Assembly (NCBI RefSeq): GCF_004364245.1 | Contig: NZ_SOAV01000002.1 | Location: 124,001 to 188,000, forward strand | Direction of reading: 5' to 3' | Origin: Streptomyces sp. BK208 | GTDB lineage: Bacteria > Actinomycetota > Actinomycetes > Streptomycetales > Streptomycetaceae | DNA length: 64,000 bases | Shown here: piece by piece, positions 61,254 through 64,000 of the stretch | Layout of the letters: every line of letters begins with the position of its first letter | How positions within the stretch are numbered: the first letter of the stretch is position 1 | Notes under the pieces: generated by a model | Seen by the model: only the letters and a program-made list of their open reading frames with translations | Database searches by the model: none | Told to the model about the DNA's origin: nothing | Program-made: the position numbers and the translations under genes

Positions 61254-62369
61254 TCACTCCGGCCGGCGTACGACCAGGGCCGCGGCGTTGCCGTCGCGGC
61301 CCACCGAGGTGACCAGGCCGATGCGGCCCTGTCCGGGCCAGTCGGCCAGAAGCGCGGCGAGCTGCAACGCGCCGCTCGCGCTGTACGTCTCGCCGAGCGC
61401 GTCGGCGACCCGGACCGCACCGGGGGGCAGCGTGCCGCCCAGCGCCCGGCGCAGGCCCCGTTCCTCGACCCGGTCCAGGGCCCGGTGGTGGGAGGAGCCC
61501 ACGGACACCGCCGAGACGTCCGACGGCGCGACCCCGCTGCGGCCCAGCGCACGCGTCACCGCGTCGGCCAGCCCGTCCGCGTACCTGCGCGGGTCCGGTG
61601 TGAACCGCACCTCGCAGGCGAGGAGTTCGGCCAGGGCGGGGGCGGCGGGCCGCTCCCGCTGGACGGTGAAGACCGCGGCGCCCTCCCCGAGCGCCGCGCC
61701 CTCGTGCAGCACACCGGTGCGGTGCCACGCCCACGCGGCCGGGGCGCTCAGCTCCTCCACGCCGCCGACCAGCAGCCGGTCGGCACGACCCAGGGTCAGG
61801 GCGAGCCGGGCGTGCCGGAAGGCGAGCAGCGAGGCGCTCGGTCCGCCGGCCACCGTGGCGTTGAGACCGCGCAGCCCGTTGCGGATGGCGATCTGGCCCG
61901 AGGTGCTGTTCATCACCGTGTTGGGAAAGCGACCGGGGTTGACCAGGTACGGCTTGTCCATGGTCAGTGTGTCGTACAGCAGGGTGCTGTGCGTGGACAC
62001 CGATCCGGTGTTGGTGGCGAGGACGACGCCCGTGCGGGCCGCCTCGGCCTCACCCGGCGCGCCGGCCCGGGACTCCAGGAGTTCCTTGCAGGCCACCAGG
62101 CCGAACGAGGTGAGCCGGTCCACATACTTGGTGCCCTTGCGGCCGAGTCGCGCCTTCACGTCGAACGCGCGCACCGCGCGCACCGGACGCCCGGGGTAGT
62201 CCGCGGCGTCGTCCCCGACCGGAGAGCCGGACAGCTCGCGGCCACCGCGCAGCAGTTCCGCCAGGGCGCCGAGTCCGTCGCCGGCCGCCGTGACGAGCCC
62301 GGCCCCGGTGACGTACAGCGGCTCGACCGGGGCGATGGGGCGCGCTTGCACTGCCGTCGCGGTGGTCAC
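61254..62369 (-). CDS. KS-beta / chain-length factor-like ketosynthase (Cys-less)
   Basis: A 371-aa thiolase-fold protein homologous to ketosynthases but without catalytic residues. Where KS-alpha has TACSAS, this one reads ATVAGGPSAS (Gly-Gly at 175-176 in place of Ala-Cys), and the third-His region reads DALGETYSASGAL. It is therefore a chain-length-factor partner of KS-alpha. The GTG overlaps the KS-alpha stop (GTGA), so translation is coupled. This layout resembles highly reducing type II PKS (for example ishigamide), not only aromatic PKS. Confidence 0.88.
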   Translation of the reverse strand: MTTATAVQARPIAPVEPLYVTGAGLVTAAGDGLGALAELLRGGRELSGSPVGDDAADYPGRPVRAVRAFDVKARLGRKGTKYVDRLTSFGLVACKELLESRAGAPGEAEAARTGVVLATNTGSVSTHSTLLYDTLTMDKPYLVNPGRFPNTVMNSTSGQIAIRNGLRGLNATVAGGPSASLLAFRHARLALTLGRADRLLVGGVEELSAPAAWAWHRTGVLHEGAALGEGAAVFTVQRERPAAPALAELLACEVRFTPDPRRYADGLADAVTRALGRSGVAPSDVSAVSVGSSHHRALDRVEERGLRRALGGTLPPGAVRVADALGETYSASGALQLAALLADWPGQGRIGLVTSVGRDGNAAALVVRRPE

Positions 62370-63583
62370 GAGACCCTCCCCAGAATGGTGATCACGTTGT
62401 TGCCGCCGAACGCGAAACCGTGGTTCTGCACGATGTCCAGACGGGCCGGACGGCCGGTGCCGGGCACGCAGTCCACGCCTTCGCCGAGCGCGGGATCGGG
62501 CTCCTCGACGTTGGCCGTGGGCGGCAGGAAATCCTGCTCCAGCGCCTTGCAGCAGGCGATGGCGCCGAAGCCGGAGGCCGCGCCCATGGTGTGTCCGAGC
62601 ATCGACTTGATGGAGCTGATCGGCGGGATCCGGTCGCCGAACACCTCGCGGGCGGCGGCGACCTCGGTGGCGTCGTTCGTCGGTGTGCCGGTGCCGTGCG
62701 CGCAGATGTAGTCGATCTGCGCCGGCTCGACCCCGGCCGCCCGGTGTGCGGCCTTGATGCACTCGGCGATGCTGGTCGCGTCGGGGTGCACCATGTGGGC
62801 GGCGTCGCAGTTGGCCGCGTAGCCGAGCACCTCTGCGTAGATCCGGGCGCCGCGGGCCACCGCGCCTTCGTACGTCTCCAGGACGAGGACGGCGCCGCCC
62901 TCGCCGGTGACGATGCCGGAGCGGTCGGCGGCGAACGGGCGCGGGACGTCCTCCGCCATCGCGCCCAGGGCGTAGAACCCGGCGTGGGTCAGCCGGTTGA
63001 CGGCGTCCGCGCCGCCCGCCAGCATCACCCCGGCCTCGCCACTGCGGACCAGGTCGTAGGCGTAGCCCAGGGCGTAGTTGGACGCCGAGCAGGCCGTCGG
63101 GATGGTCTGCGTCTCGCCGAACAGACGCAGTTCGGTGCTGACCGCGTGGGCGATCCGGGAGGCCGGGGTCTGGCCGGCCAGCTCGCCGTCGATGGCGGAC
63201 AGGCCGGCCGCCACCCACTGCTCGGCGAGTGCCTGCACCACCGCGGACTCGCCGCTGGTGGTGCCGAGGATCGCGCCGGCCCCGGCGGCCGTCAGCTGCT
63301 CCTCGTCGATGCCGGCGTCGGTGACGGCGAGCCGGGCGGCCGCGGCGGCCAGCAGACCGCTGCGGCCCCAGCGGGCCGGGTCGAGCCGCTTGAGGTGGTC
63401 GGCCGGGTCGAAGTCCGCGACCTCACCGGCGTTGGCCCGCGGGAAGCCGCTCGCGTCGAAGCTCTCGATGGGCCCGATGCCACCGGCGCCGGCGCGTACG
63501 GCGTCGGCGAAGACGTCGGCCGTGATGCCGACGGGCGACACCGCACCGAGTCCGGTGATGACGACGCGGTGGCCTTCAGGCAT
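62366..63583 (-). CDS. KS-alpha ketosynthase (type II PKS)
   Basis: A 405-aa beta-ketoacyl synthase with complete machinery: Cys165 in PTACSASNYALGYAYD, His296 in CAHGTGTPTN, Lys326 and His331 in SIKSMLGHTMGAASG, and NHGFAFGGNN at the end. It performs decarboxylative condensation with malonyl-ACP. The start ATG overlaps the ACP stop by 8 bp. It heads the ACP/KS/CLF core of a type II polyketide synthase. Confidence 0.93.
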   Translation of the reverse strand: MPEGHRVVITGLGAVSPVGITADVFADAVRAGAGGIGPIESFDASGFPRANAGEVADFDPADHLKRLDPARWGRSGLLAAAAARLAVTDAGIDEEQLTAAGAGAILGTTSGESAVVQALAEQWVAAGLSAIDGELAGQTPASRIAHAVSTELRLFGETQTIPTACSASNYALGYAYDLVRSGEAGVMLAGGADAVNRLTHAGFYALGAMAEDVPRPFAADRSGIVTGEGGAVLVLETYEGAVARGARIYAEVLGYAANCDAAHMVHPDATSIAECIKAAHRAAGVEPAQIDYICAHGTGTPTNDATEVAAAREVFGDRIPPISSIKSMLGHTMGAASGFGAIACCKALEQDFLPPTANVEEPDPALGEGVDCVPGTGRPARLDIVQNHGFAFGGNNVITILGRVS

Positions 63584-63851
63584 TCGCGTTCTCCCCGCTG
63601 TGCCGGGCGACGGCGGTGACCAGCAGACGCAGATTCACCAGGTCGCCGAGCTCGGTCTTGGGAATGACCACACCGAGTTCCTTCTCTATTCGGGAGACGA
63701 CCGTGATGAGCGAAAGGGAATCGCTCTCGTAGTCGTCGACGAAGTGACCGTTGTCGGTCAGTTCACCGTCCTCGAGCTCGAGTTCCTCGATCACGATCTG
63801 GCTCACCTGCGCGTGGAAGTCCTGCTCGGCCTTGACGGTCTGCGCGGTCAT
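63576..63851 (-). CDS. Acyl carrier protein (type II PKS)
   Basis: A 91-aa ACP. Serine 45 in YESDSLSLITV is the 4'-phosphopantetheine site (DSL). The acidic helix II/III residues are typical. It is the first gene of the reverse-strand operon. Upstream lies an 18-bp element shared with the divergent AfsA-like operon (63946-63963). Confidence 0.93.
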   Translation of the reverse strand: MTAQTVKAEQDFHAQVSQIVIEELELEDGELTDNGHFVDDYESDSLSLITVVSRIEKELGVVIPKTELGDLVNLRLLVTAVARHSGENANA

Positions 63852-63945
63852 TTCCGTTCCTCTCCTCGCCTGCCGGCCACCACCGGCCGGATGAACTGGA
63901 CCGTAGAAGCGCCTGGTGAAACGCGTGTCGAGGACGGATAAAAGT

Positions 63946-63963
63946 GCCGCTTTCATCGGCGTT
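63946..63963. promoter_or_regulatory. Cluster operator candidate, copy 2
   Basis: GCCGCTTTCATCGGCGTT, 95 bp before the ACP start. It is a one-mismatch copy of the 18-bp element in the MerR2/AfsA intergenic region. The GCCG-N7-CGGC inverted repeat is retained. This links the two operons to one regulator. Confidence 0.65.
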
Positions 63964-64000
63964 CGACAGGGGTTTCAAAAGGTGCTGCGAGCATCGGTCC

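Overview
The window is high-GC actinobacterial DNA, almost certainly a Streptomyces chromosome. The evidence is dense genes with G/C-ending codons, frequent GTG starts, many leaderless-looking promoters, and DasR, DUF2017/ClpS, DUF3618, DUF445, SARP and AfsA-type genes. The order M6 protease, pncA/pncB, clpS, permease, mec-cysO-cysM, GlcNAc PTS, rph-rdgB, bcp, groES-like, sugE, PBP resembles what I recall of the S. coelicolor core around nagE2; this is from memory, not an alignment.

Core part (about 1-35.4 kb). It holds a secreted M6 metalloprotease, NAD salvage genes (pncB, pncA), clpS with a DUF2017 gene, an amino-acid permease, and a protein-thiocarboxylate cysteine pathway (JAMM protease, CysO, CysM) with a short Cys-ending leader peptide before cysO. 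Next come the N-acetylglucosamine PTS genes with three DasR-type operators, rph and rdgB, a tRNA-Leu(UAG) followed by two paralogous HNH nuclease genes, and bcp. Then follow a guanidine-III riboswitch ahead of the guanidinium exporter gene gdx/sugE, a class A penicillin-binding protein, a three-gene ABC-2 exporter operon, an SGNH hydrolase, a DUF445 protein, an MFS transporter, small enzymes and a cytochrome P450.

Accessory middle (35.4-43.1 kb). A G-rich tandem-repeat intergenic stretch is followed by a protein carrying an N-terminal motif like that of contractile-injection-system cargo, a small anchored protein, a GNAT acetyltransferase, a Cys-less isochorismatase-fold protein and a large PLD-helicase-DUF3427 protein that is a candidate defence gene.

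Specialised-metabolite region (about 43.1 kb to the window end). It contains a SRPBCC protein, a MerR regulator, a NarL-type two-component system whose response regulator has a TTA codon, an orphan UbiA prenyltransferase, a SARP activator, a Tat-exported beta-propeller lactonase-like protein, an MMPL exporter coupled to a membrane protein, a DedA protein, a PmtA-like methyltransferase and a second MerR regulator. The most interesting part is 55.2-63.9 kb. A forward set (AfsA-like synthase, HAD phosphatase, SDR reductase, SnoaL-like protein, DHA2 exporter) faces a reverse set (ACP, KS-alpha, Cys-less KS-beta, then a HadA/HadB-like dehydratase pair). This looks like a highly reducing type II PKS joined to a complete A-factor-type lactone (or furan/butenolide) assembly route. 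A nearly identical 18-bp element sits in front of both divergent arms. The cluster probably continues past the right edge, because no starter, acyl-transfer or PPTase gene is present.
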